A stretch of DNA of 64,000 bases from Rhizobium grahamii CCGE 502 (GTDB taxonomy: Bacteria > Pseudomonadota > Alphaproteobacteria > Rhizobiales > Rhizobiaceae): NCBI RefSeq assembly GCF_000298315.2, contig NZ_AEYE02000035.1, forward strand, positions 62,001 to 126,000. Reading direction: 5' to 3'. The position numbers and the translations under genes are program-made. This document shows positions 26,446-33,922 of the stretch, one piece after another. The notes below the pieces were generated by a model. The model saw nothing but the letters and a program-made list of their open reading frames with translations, was not told where the DNA came from and ran no database searches. How positions within the stretch are numbered: the first letter of the stretch is position 1; each line of letters begins with the position of its first letter.

Positions 26446-26466
26446 TCATTCTTTTCGCGCCCGGCT
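26431..26466. terminator. Bidirectional stem-loop across two abutting stop codons
   Basis: AGCCGGGCG (26431-26439) and CGCCCGGCT (26458-26466) form a perfect 9-bp stem. The 18-base loop contains both stop codons, which abut tail to tail as TGATCA (26443-26448). TTT follows on the plus strand. It probably ends transcription of both the flavoprotein gene and the cyo/SURF1 operon. Confidence 0.55.
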
Positions 26467-27201
26467 TTCGTTGCTGAGGACGAAGACAAGCAGTCCGGAA
26501 GGCATGAGCGACAGAACAAACCAGGTGATCGCGTAGACCAGGTGATTGTTCGCAAAGGCAATCTGCGTCAGCCCGCCAACCGGCAATCCGCCCGGATTGG
26601 GCGTCGCGTCGGCGTCGATGAAATAGGGGGCGACGCCATCAATGCCACGTCGATCGGCAATTGCGTCAACGTCGCGCGAGTACCAGCGATCGGTTCCCGG
26701 ATCGTTGGACCTGATCACCGTGCCTTTCGGCTCCGTGATCCTCAGAAGGCCAGTGATGACAACTGTACTGACCACCTGTCCCTCGCTGCGCGTCGAGGGA
26801 TCACGCCGGTCCGTCGGAACGAAGCCACGGTTGATCAGCACGAAGGTGCCGTCCGTCCGTCTGAGAGGGGTCAGGACCCAGTAGCCCGGGCCGAGCGTCG
26901 TCGACGCATAAACCAGCGTCTCCCTGTCGTTCTCGAGGGTGCCTGCGACCGACACGCGCCGATATTCGTCATCGGCACGGCTAACCTTGTTCCACTCGGC
27001 TTGCGCCGGAGCGCCAACCTGTTCTGTGTGGACGCGCTCCTCGACCCGCGCAATCAGCTCCCGTTTCCAGGCCAGCCGCTCGACCTGCCAGAGACCGAGC
27101 GCAACCAGTGCGACAGTCAGCGCAACCATCAGGCCGCAGAAAATCGCGAAGCCGGCGACGCTATTCCGTTTTTGTGTCCTGTCAGGGGAGGTGTCGGCCA
27201 T
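26446..27201 (-). CDS. SURF1-family cytochrome oxidase assembly protein
   Basis: 251 residues. Two membrane helices flank a periplasmic domain: GFAIFCGLMVALTVALVALGLWQ near residues 15-40 (with the family motif LGLWQVERLAWKRELI) and the C-terminal LVYAITWFVLSLMPSGLLVFVL. The mid-part has the SURF1 motifs YRRVSVAGTLEN, GYWVLTPLRRTDG and VLINRGFVP, and NNHLVYAITW near the end. Start chosen: ATG at 27201. It lies 47 bases after cyoD in the same direction, as the last gene of the cyo operon, where it helps insert haem into the quinol oxidase. Confidence 0.9.
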   Translation of the reverse strand: MADTSPDRTQKRNSVAGFAIFCGLMVALTVALVALGLWQVERLAWKRELIARVEERVHTEQVGAPAQAEWNKVSRADDEYRRVSVAGTLENDRETLVYASTTLGPGYWVLTPLRRTDGTFVLINRGFVPTDRRDPSTRSEGQVVSTVVITGLLRITEPKGTVIRSNDPGTDRWYSRDVDAIADRRGIDGVAPYFIDADATPNPGGLPVGGLTQIAFANNHLVYAITWFVLSLMPSGLLVFVLSNESRARKE

Positions 27202-27248
27202 GGCCAGAAAAACCTTGGCGGGCGGCCAACCGCCGCCCGCTAATGCCA

Positions 27249-27650
27249 CTAGGGCATGTTCTTCATCATCTCGGGGGTCATCGGCATCATGTTCGTGTTC
27301 AGATGATGCATGACCCAGAGAGAGCCGGCGAGCGCAATGGCGACGATCAGCAGCGTGAAGATCAGCGCCATCATCGTCCAGCCTCCTTCCGACTGCGGAT
27401 TCATATGCAGGAAGAAGATCATATGAACGACGATCTGGACGGCTGCGAGCCCCATGACCCAGGCGGCGGTGACGGTCGAGCTCTCGAACACGTCGGCCAT
27501 GACGAGCCAGAACGGGATTGCGGTCAGGATGATCGAGAGCACGAAGCCGATCATGTAGCTCCTGAAGGTCCCGTGGGCAGCTTCATGCCCGCGGCTGTGG
27601 CCATGGTGGGCTTCGTGAGCGTCCTCGGTTGCGGGTGCGTGGGTGGTCAT
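27249..27650 (-). CDS. cyoD: Cytochrome o ubiquinol oxidase subunit IV
   Basis: 133 residues. Histidine-rich N-terminus (HEAHHGHSRGHEAAHG), then three membrane helices, ending with MMPMTPEMMKNMP, a methionine-rich tail. The sequence SYMIGFVLSIILTAIPFWLV and VHMIFFLHMNPQSEGGW is typical of CyoD. Start ATG at 27650 overlaps the cyoC stop by four bases. CyoD assists assembly of subunit I and its CuB centre. The longer open frame to 27854 overlaps cyoC and is not used. Confidence 0.94.
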   Translation of the reverse strand: MTTHAPATEDAHEAHHGHSRGHEAAHGTFRSYMIGFVLSIILTAIPFWLVMADVFESSTVTAAWVMGLAAVQIVVHMIFFLHMNPQSEGGWTMMALIFTLLIVAIALAGSLWVMHHLNTNMMPMTPEMMKNMP

Positions 27651-28267
27651 CCGAGAACTCCCATGAGGTAGACGAAGGAGAAGACGCCGATCCAGACGAC
27701 GTCGAGGAAGTGCCAGAACATCGACAGGCACATCAGGCGGCGCCGATTTTCCGGAATGAGACCGTGCAGCGACACCTGTACCATCAGCGTGACAAGCCAG
27801 ACGATGCCGAAGGTGACGTGCAGGCCGTGGGTGCCGACGAGCGTGAAGAAGCACGACAGGAAGGCACTGCGGGTCGGGCCGGCCCCCTCGTGGATCAGAT
27901 GCGCGAACTCATAGAGTTCAAGCCCGAGGAAGGCCAGGCCGAAAACGCCGGTGACGGCAAGCCAGAACAGCGTCGCACCCTTCTCCTTGCGCTCCATCTG
28001 CAGCATGGCGAAGCCGTAGGTGATGGACGACAGAAGAAGCATCGAAGTGTTGATCGCCACCAGCGGCAGATCGAACAGATCAGCCGGCGAGGGACCGGCC
28101 GCATAGTTGCGGCCGAGAACCCCATAGGTAGCAAAGAGCACGGCGAAGATGAGGCAGTCGCTCATCAGGTACAGCCAGAAGCCCAGCATCGTGCTGCCTT
28201 CCGGATGGTGGTCTTCGGTCAGGTAGAATTCAGGCTTGTTGGCCTTGTCGATCACAGTATCGCTCAT
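27647..28267 (-). CDS. cyoC: Cytochrome o ubiquinol oxidase subunit III
   Basis: 206 residues, five membrane helices. The haem-copper oxidase subunit III pattern is clear: LGFWLYLMSDCLIFAVLFATY, GLAFLGLELYEFAHLI, GTHGLHVTFGIVWL and FWHFLDVVWIGVFSFVYLMG. Start chosen: ATG at 28267, four bases after the cyoB stop; translation is coupled to cyoB and overlaps cyoD. Subunit III stabilises the proton-pumping core. Confidence 0.95.
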   Translation of the reverse strand: MSDTVIDKANKPEFYLTEDHHPEGSTMLGFWLYLMSDCLIFAVLFATYGVLGRNYAAGPSPADLFDLPLVAINTSMLLLSSITYGFAMLQMERKEKGATLFWLAVTGVFGLAFLGLELYEFAHLIHEGAGPTRSAFLSCFFTLVGTHGLHVTFGIVWLVTLMVQVSLHGLIPENRRRLMCLSMFWHFLDVVWIGVFSFVYLMGVLG

Positions 28268-28271
28268 GGTC

Positions 28272-30275
28272 TTACACCTGCTCGGCAAGCAGTGCGGTCC
28301 GCTTGCCCTCTGTTTCCATGACTTCCTCGGTGGGGATGTAGAAGTCGCGCCTGTAGTTGAAGGTGTGGCCTATCGACACGGCGATCATGGCAACGAAGGA
28401 CAGGATAGCCAGCCACCACATGTACCAGATGAGGCCAAAGGCCAGCCCGATGCTGAGAACCCCGAGAATGAAGCCGGTGCCGGTGTTCTTCGGCATGTGG
28501 ATCGGCTTGAAGCCTTCCAGCGGACGGGCATAGCCGCGCGCCTTCATGTCGTACCAGGAATCATGGTCGTGCACGACGGGTGTAAACGCGAAGTTGTAGT
28601 CCGGCGGCGGTGAAGACGTCGACCATTCGAGTGTACGGCCGTCCCATGGATCACCCGTGGTATCGCGCAGCTCCTCGCGCTTGAAGAAGCTGACGATGAG
28701 CTGAATGATGAAGCTAGCAATGCCGATCGCGATCAGCACCGCACCAAAGGCAGCAAGGATGAACCAGATCTGCAAGGACGGATCCTCGAACTGGGAAAGA
28801 CGGCGCGTCACGCCCATCAGGCCGAGCACATAGAGCGGCATGAACGCGAAATAGAAGCCGATCAGCCAGAACCAGAAGGACATCTTGCCCCAGAACGGAT
28901 CGAGCTTGTAGCCGAATGCCTTCGGAAACCAGTAGGTGACGCCCGCCATCAGGCCGAACACCACGCCGCCGATGATGACATTGTGGAAGTGAGCAATGAG
29001 GAAGAGGGAATTGTGCAGCACGAAGTCGGCCGGCGGTACGGCAAGAAGAACGCCGGTCATGCCGCCAATGACGAAGGTGACCATGAAGCCGATCGTCCAA
29101 AGCATCGGTACTTCATAGCGGATCCGCCCCCGGTACATCGTGAACAGCCAGTTGAACATCTTCGCTCCTGTTGGGATCGAGATGATCATCGTGGTGATCC
29201 CGAAGAAGGAGTTCACGCTCGCGCCCGATCCCATCGTGAAGAAGTGGTGCAGCCAGACGAGGTAGGACAGGATCATGATGACGCAGGTCGCGTAGACCAT
29301 CGACGCGTAACCGAAGAGACGCTTGCCGCAGAATGTGGCCACGACCTCTGAGAAGATGCCGAAGGCCGGCAGCACCAGGATGTAGACCTCCGGGTGGCCC
29401 CAGATCCAGATGAGGTTGATGTACATCATCGGATTGCCGCCGAGGTCATTCGTGAAGAAGTTCGTGCCGGCATAGCGGTCGAGCGACAGCAGCGCCAGCG
29501 TCGCCGTCAGGATCGGGAAGGTCGCGACGATCAGGATGTTGGTGCAGAGCGAGGTCCAGGTGAAGACCGGCATCTTCATGAAGCTCATCCCGGGTGCACG
29601 CATCTTGACGATGGTCGCAATCAGGTTGATGCCCGACAATGTCGTGCCGACACCGGCCACCTGCAGTCCCCAGATATAATAGTCGACGCCAACACCCGGG
29701 CTGTAGTCGGCGCCAGAAAGGGGCGGATAGGCAAGCCAGCCGGTCTGGGCAAATTCGCCGATGAAAAGCGAGATCATGATGATGATCGCACCTGCTGTCG
29801 TCATCCAGAACGAGAAATTGTTGAGGAACGGGAACGATACGTCGCGCGCACCGATCTGCAAGGGAACGACGAGGTTCATCAGCCCGGTGACGAACGGCAT
29901 CGCCATGAAGAAGATCATGATGACACCGTGCGCGGTAAAGACCTGGTCATAGTGATGGGGAGGCAGGTAGCCAGCCGAGCCGTTGAAGGCAAGCGCCTGC
30001 TGAAGGCGCATCATGATGGCGTCGGAGAAACCGCGCAGCAGCATAATGAGGGCGAGGATGACATACATGATGCCGATCTTCTTATGATCGACGCTCGTCA
30101 GCCACTCGCGCCAGAGGTAGCCCCAGAGTTTGAAATACGTGACGACGCCTAGAAGCGCGATGCCGCCCAGCGCGACGACCGCAAAGGTCACGACCAGGAT
30201 CGGCTCGTGATAGGGGATCGATTCTAGGGTCAACCGACCGAAGATGAACTTCAGGAGGTCAGGATTCGAAAACAT
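28272..30275 (-). CDS. cyoB: Cytochrome o ubiquinol oxidase subunit I
   Basis: 667 residues, the catalytic haem-copper subunit with about 15 membrane helices. Haem and CuB ligands are in place: [15 protein letters not shown] (low-spin haem), [15 protein letters not shown] (CuB His with the cross-linked Tyr), WLHHFFTMG (two CuB His) and [10 protein letters not shown] (high-spin and low-spin haem His). It reduces oxygen to water using quinol electrons and pumps protons. The length fits CyoB. Flanked by cyoA upstream (46 bases) and cyoC downstream (4 bases). Confidence 0.97.
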   Translation of the reverse strand: MFSNPDLLKFIFGRLTLESIPYHEPILVVTFAVVALGGIALLGVVTYFKLWGYLWREWLTSVDHKKIGIMYVILALIMLLRGFSDAIMMRLQQALAFNGSAGYLPPHHYDQVFTAHGVIMIFFMAMPFVTGLMNLVVPLQIGARDVSFPFLNNFSFWMTTAGAIIIMISLFIGEFAQTGWLAYPPLSGADYSPGVGVDYYIWGLQVAGVGTTLSGINLIATIVKMRAPGMSFMKMPVFTWTSLCTNILIVATFPILTATLALLSLDRYAGTNFFTNDLGGNPMMYINLIWIWGHPEVYILVLPAFGIFSEVVATFCGKRLFGYASMVYATCVIMILSYLVWLHHFFTMGSGASVNSFFGITTMIISIPTGAKMFNWLFTMYRGRIRYEVPMLWTIGFMVTFVIGGMTGVLLAVPPADFVLHNSLFLIAHFHNVIIGGVVFGLMAGVTYWFPKAFGYKLDPFWGKMSFWFWLIGFYFAFMPLYVLGLMGVTRRLSQFEDPSLQIWFILAAFGAVLIAIGIASFIIQLIVSFFKREELRDTTGDPWDGRTLEWSTSSPPPDYNFAFTPVVHDHDSWYDMKARGYARPLEGFKPIHMPKNTGTGFILGVLSIGLAFGLIWYMWWLAILSFVAMIAVSIGHTFNYRRDFYIPTEEVMETEGKRTALLAEQV

Positions 30276-30321
30276 GGATTAACCCGTTCATTGATGTCGT
30301 ATCGACGCAAAGCGCCAGGTC

Positions 30322-31569
30322 TTAGTTGCTGTTTGGTTGCGCGGGCGCTGCGGCGCCGCCGGTTCCGTGGTCCATGCCAGGCATTGCGTGCCCGTCATGC
30401 TGCATGTCCTGCGCACCCGGCGTCGCTGGCGCGACCGAGATACCTGGCATGTTCTGCATGTCGCCGCTCTGGCCATTGCCGTTTTCAGCGCCGGCCGGCT
30501 TTGCTTCATCAGGCTTTGTTTGCTCGGCGCCGAGACCTTCGCCCGTCAGGGGATGCACGCCACTCGTTTCGCCGACATGGCGGTCGTCATAGCGCAGCTT
30601 TTCACGATTTTCGGCGCTTTCCCTGCCGCCGCCGCCCATCCTGTCGATGTGCATCATCTCGTTCATGCACATTTTGCCTGGGGCTGCGCACATGTTGAGA
30701 ATTGCGTCGAAGAGATCCTTGTCGACAGACGAGAAGTAGCGAACCGGTTCCCTCTCGCTCGGACGCTCGAGCTTCAGATAGGTGTCCCGGTTGAGCGCTG
30801 TACCCTTCTCCTTGACCTGGGCGATCCACTGGTCGAAGCCCTGCTGGTTCACGCCATGGAACTTGAAGCGCATGTGGGAGAAGCCTGCGCCACTGTAGTT
30901 GGCCGAAAAGCCGTCAAAGACGCCTTCCTCGTTGATCACAGCATGCAGCCTGGTCTCCATGCCGGGCATGGCATAGATCTGGCCGGCGAGCGCCGGAACA
31001 TAAAAGGAATTCATCACCGACGAGGAGGTGATCCTGAAGCTGATCGGGACATCGACGGGTGCGGCCATTTCGTTGACGGTCGCAATGCCGAGCTCGGGAT
31101 AGAAGAACAGCCATTTCCAGTCCAGCGCCACGACCTGGACGGTCAGTGGCTTGGCATCCGCAGGAACGGTGCGCTCGGCGTCGATGCGGTCCAGCGGGCG
31201 GAAGGGATCGAGCTTGTGCGTGCTGATCCAGGTAATCGCTCCGAGTGCGACGATGATCGCGAGCGGCGCCGCCCAGATGATGACTTCAAGACGTGTGGAA
31301 TGATGCCATTCGGGATCGTAAGTCGCGGTCGTGTTCGACCGGCGATAGCGCCAGGCAAAAATGAAAATGAGGAAGATAACCGGAATGATGATCAGCAGCA
31401 TAAGGACCGTCGATACGATGATGAGGTCGCGCTGCTGTATCGCGATATCGCCCGATGGCGACATGACCACCAAATTGCACCCTGCCAGGGTCAAAAGCAG
31501 GGGCAGAATGAGGAGATGGCGGGAAAACCTTGGCAGTTTTTGCACGTCTCTATGCTCTTGTTGTTTCAT
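30322..31569 (-). CDS. cyoA: Cytochrome o ubiquinol oxidase subunit II, with long Met/His-rich tail
   Basis: 415 residues. A lipoprotein signal with lipobox LAGC (Cys at about 31) precedes two membrane helices and the cupredoxin domain VVALDWKWLFFYPELG, NSFYVPALAGQIYAMPGMETRLH. As expected for a quinol oxidase, the CuA ligands of cytochrome c oxidases are missing. After the usual end (about residue 310) comes a roughly 100-residue low-complexity tail with methionine and histidine clusters (GDMQNMPGIS, MQHDGHAMPGMDHG) similar to periplasmic copper-binding segments. E. coli CyoA is about 315 residues, so the tail is extra. First gene of cyoABCD-SURF1. Confidence 0.95.
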   Translation of the reverse strand: MKQQEHRDVQKLPRFSRHLLILPLLLTLAGCNLVVMSPSGDIAIQQRDLIIVSTVLMLLIIIPVIFLIFIFAWRYRRSNTTATYDPEWHHSTRLEVIIWAAPLAIIVALGAITWISTHKLDPFRPLDRIDAERTVPADAKPLTVQVVALDWKWLFFYPELGIATVNEMAAPVDVPISFRITSSSVMNSFYVPALAGQIYAMPGMETRLHAVINEEGVFDGFSANYSGAGFSHMRFKFHGVNQQGFDQWIAQVKEKGTALNRDTYLKLERPSEREPVRYFSSVDKDLFDAILNMCAAPGKMCMNEMMHIDRMGGGGRESAENREKLRYDDRHVGETSGVHPLTGEGLGAEQTKPDEAKPAGAENGNGQSGDMQNMPGISVAPATPGAQDMQHDGHAMPGMDHGTGGAAAPAQPNSN

Positions 31570-31923
31570 CCAATTGGCGACTAAAGCACTGTAGCTGATA
31601 GCAACATGAGGTGTTTGGTCGCAGTGCAGCAGAAATGCCGCACTGCGGGATAGGTGAGGTAGCGCAGGATGTCAAAACTCCGATACGGGTCGAGGACGTT
31701 TACGCGCGACTATTTTGAAGGGCTAATATATCCGGGAAGTCCAATCATGCCAGCATCCCCGCGGCGATTTCTCCACCGAGCCCGCCATTTTTCGCAGGCG
31801 CTCGATTTTCGAGGTCGCGCGAGAAACTATTTAGTGTGTTCGGACTTGATAAGCGCGGTAGATTGATCAAGATCGCTCGTGAGGCGCTTTGCCACAGGAG
31901 TGCCTCAACGAGGGAGGCATTGC
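31570..31923. other. Divergent region between cyoA and the MFS permease gene
   Basis: About 350 bases holding the cyo promoter (minus) and the MFS promoter (plus). The clear structure is the 28-bp dyad at 31620-31647. A small plus-strand open frame at 31669-31866 has no ribosome site or recognisable sequence and is not called. Confidence 0.5.
31620..31647. promoter_or_regulatory. Large dyad upstream of cyoA
   Basis: CGCAGTGCAGCA and TGCCGCACTGCG are 12-base arms with one mismatch (a G-T pair in RNA), separated by GAAA. On the plus strand it would fold as a hairpin with a GNRA tetraloop. It lies 51 bases upstream of the cyoA start. It could be an operator for a dimeric regulator of the oxidase operon or a leader RNA structure. 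No T-tract follows in either direction, so a terminator is less likely. Confidence 0.5.
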
Positions 31924-33258
31924 ATGGCAGGTACCACGACAAACTACGGCCCATCGTCGACATCGATGGAACAGGATGCACGCCGCATCCACGGCGACAA
32001 GCCGGTTTCACCGGGCAGCATCGCGATCGGCGTCGTCATCGGACGCATGTCCGAATTCTTCGACTTTTTCGTCTACGGCCTGGCATCCGTCCTGGTCTTT
32101 CCGCAGCTTGTGTTTCCCTTCGCCCCTGACCAACTGACGGCAACACTCTATTCCTTTGCGCTTTTTTCACTCGCGTTCCTCTCACGACCCGTCGGATCAG
32201 TCGTGTTCATGACGATCGACCGCCTTTACGGGCGTGGTGTCAAGCTGACGATCGCCCTATTCCTGCTCGGAGGCTCAACGGCCTCCATCGCCTTCCTGCC
32301 CGGCTATGCCGAGATTGGCGCCTGGTCGATCGCGCTTTTGGCACTCTTCCGGCTCGGCCAGGGCTTTGCCCTTGGCGGTGCATGGGATGGACTGGCCTCA
32401 CTGCTCGCGCTCAATGCTCCGCCCAACCACCGCGGCTGGTATGCGATGATCCCGCAGATCGGCGCCCCCATCGGCTTTGCGCTCGCAAGCGCACTCTTCG
32501 GATATTTCATCGCAAACCTCTCCAATGAAGACTTTCTAAGCTGGGGCTGGCGCTACCCGTTCTTCGTCGCCTTCGCCATCAACGTGGTGGCGCTGTTTGC
32601 GCGCCTGCGCCTCGTCATGACGCCGGAGTTCGGCAGTGCACTCGAACAGCACGAACTCGAGGCCGCACCGATCCGCGACGTGCTGCGCGTTCACGGCCGC
32701 GACATCCTGCTTGGCGCTTTCGTTCCGCTTGCAAGCTTCGCCATGTTCCATCTGGTCACCATCTTCCCGCTTGGCTGGACGTCGCTCTATGGCACCCAGG
32801 CAGTCGGGGCATTCATGGTGGTGCAGATCGTCGGCGCCGTCGTCGGCCTGATCGCAATCGTCGTCTCGGGCATGATAGCCGACCGGATCGGGCGCCGCGC
32901 GCAGCTTGCTATCTGCGCTGTCCTGATCGCGGTCTTCAGCTTCGTCGGTCCGTATCTGATCGCAGCCGGCCCGAAGGGCCTGGATGCCTTCGTGATCGTC
33001 GGCTTCGGTGTGCTCGGACTATCCTTTGGACAGGCGACCGGGTCGATCTCCTCCCGTTTTGGCAGAGGCTATCGATACACTGGTGCTGCCTTCACCTCCG
33101 ACCTTGCCTGGCTCGTTGGTGCTGGCTTTGCGCCACTCGTCGCACTGACGCTCTCCAGCCGCTTCGGCCTGCCCTTCGTCGGCTACTATCTCCTGTCGGG
33201 CGCCATCTGCACACTCGCCGCCCTCGCATTCAGCAGGGCGCTGGAACAGCGAGACTGA
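31924..33258 (+). CDS. MFS transporter (metabolite:H+ symporter type)
   Basis: 444 residues, about 12 membrane helices. The N-terminus IAIGVVIGRMSEFFDFFVYGLAS is the MHS-family (KgtP/ShiA/ProP-like) hallmark, and RPVGSVVFMTIDRLYGRGVKL is the loop 2-3 motif; FRLGQGFALGGAWDG follows. Start chosen: ATG at 31924, with GGGAGG seven bases upstream; the longer frame to 31879 is unsupported. Family members import organic acids such as ketoglutarate, shikimate and proline. The substrate is unknown; a shikimate/quinate-type acid cannot be excluded given the island at 11.7-20.7 kb, but the gene is far from it. Ends at a strong terminator. Confidence 0.87.
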   Translation: MAGTTTNYGPSSTSMEQDARRIHGDKPVSPGSIAIGVVIGRMSEFFDFFVYGLASVLVFPQLVFPFAPDQLTATLYSFALFSLAFLSRPVGSVVFMTIDRLYGRGVKLTIALFLLGGSTASIAFLPGYAEIGAWSIALLALFRLGQGFALGGAWDGLASLLALNAPPNHRGWYAMIPQIGAPIGFALASALFGYFIANLSNEDFLSWGWRYPFFVAFAINVVALFARLRLVMTPEFGSALEQHELEAAPIRDVLRVHGRDILLGAFVPLASFAMFHLVTIFPLGWTSLYGTQAVGAFMVVQIVGAVVGLIAIVVSGMIADRIGRRAQLAICAVLIAVFSFVGPYLIAAGPKGLDAFVIVGFGVLGLSFGQATGSISSRFGRGYRYTGAAFTSDLAWLVGAGFAPLVALTLSSRFGLPFVGYYLLSGAICTLAALAFSRALEQRD

Positions 33259-33286
33259 TCCTTTGTCAGGCAAGTAGCCAGACCAG

Positions 33287-33320
33287 AAAAACCCGCCTTG
33301 CAGTCGCGAGGCGGGTTTTT
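33287..33320. terminator. Strong bidirectional intrinsic terminator
   Basis: AAAAACCCGCCT (33287-33298) and AGGCGGGTTTTT (33309-33320) form a perfect 12-bp stem with a 10-base loop and a T-tract on both strands. It separates the convergent MFS and cyclic-nucleotide-binding genes. Confidence 0.92.
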
Positions 33321-33361
33321 TCATTGACCAGTTTGCTTGACCGGATCGTGCGCTGATCCGA

Positions 33362-33832
33362 CTACATCGCCGCAGCTTGCGTCTGCTTGGCGGCGCGCAT
33401 AGCGGTCAGTTCGGCCGTCGTGTGATTGAGGCGGTCGGCCAGAACGCGCATGATCTCGACGGCCATTTCAGGGAAATCGCTGAGCAGCTTCAGGAAGTGC
33501 TCCTTGCTGATGCGCAGGACTTCCAGCGACGAGGTGGCGCGAACCGTCGCCGTACGGGATACGTCGCACAGGATCGCAATTTCGCCGACGATGGAATTTA
33601 ATTCCACATCGGCAACCTTGATATCGCCGGCCGGCGAGCGAACGAGGATATCGGCAGTACCTGACAGGACCACGTAGGCTGCATCGCCGGGATCACCTTG
33701 ATGGAAGAGATCCTGCCCAGCCTTGTATGAGATGCGATCGGATGTGAAGGCCAACAACTTGAGCTTTGCTGGCGCGATCCTCGAGAAGATCGGCACGCGC
33801 CGCAGCATTTCGACTTCGTCTCTCAAGAGCAT
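33362..33832 (-). CDS. Stand-alone cyclic-nucleotide-binding domain protein
   Basis: 156 residues, a single CAP_ED/cNMP-binding beta-barrel: LLRRVPIFSRIAPAKLKLLAF, then DLFHQGDPGDAAYVVLSG, and the phosphate-binding cassette VGEIAILCDVSRTATVRA (about residues 82-99: G-E and R-T of cAMP-binding cassettes). The helix-turn-helix that would make it a Crp/Fnr regulator is absent; the protein ends in a short helical tail. It is the last gene of the 47-33 kb minus-strand run and lies 90 bases after the 904-residue ABC-like gene. It could be a cyclic-nucleotide-sensing partner of that protein. Start ATG 33832 has only a weak ribosome site. Confidence 0.85.
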   Translation of the reverse strand: MLLRDEVEMLRRVPIFSRIAPAKLKLLAFTSDRISYKAGQDLFHQGDPGDAAYVVLSGTADILVRSPAGDIKVADVELNSIVGEIAILCDVSRTATVRATSSLEVLRISKEHFLKLLSDFPEMAVEIMRVLADRLNHTTAELTAMRAAKQTQAAAM

Positions 33833-33922
33833 ATACGTACTACCCCTGCCGCACTTCTCCGGTGCGCGGCTAGACCGTGGCGCCTCTCAAGGGGTGCCAT
33901 CTTGTTGTCCCGCCTTAGAGTA

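Noticed and set aside
30337-31584. Plus-strand open frame of 415 codons
   Set aside because: Mirror frame of cyoA.
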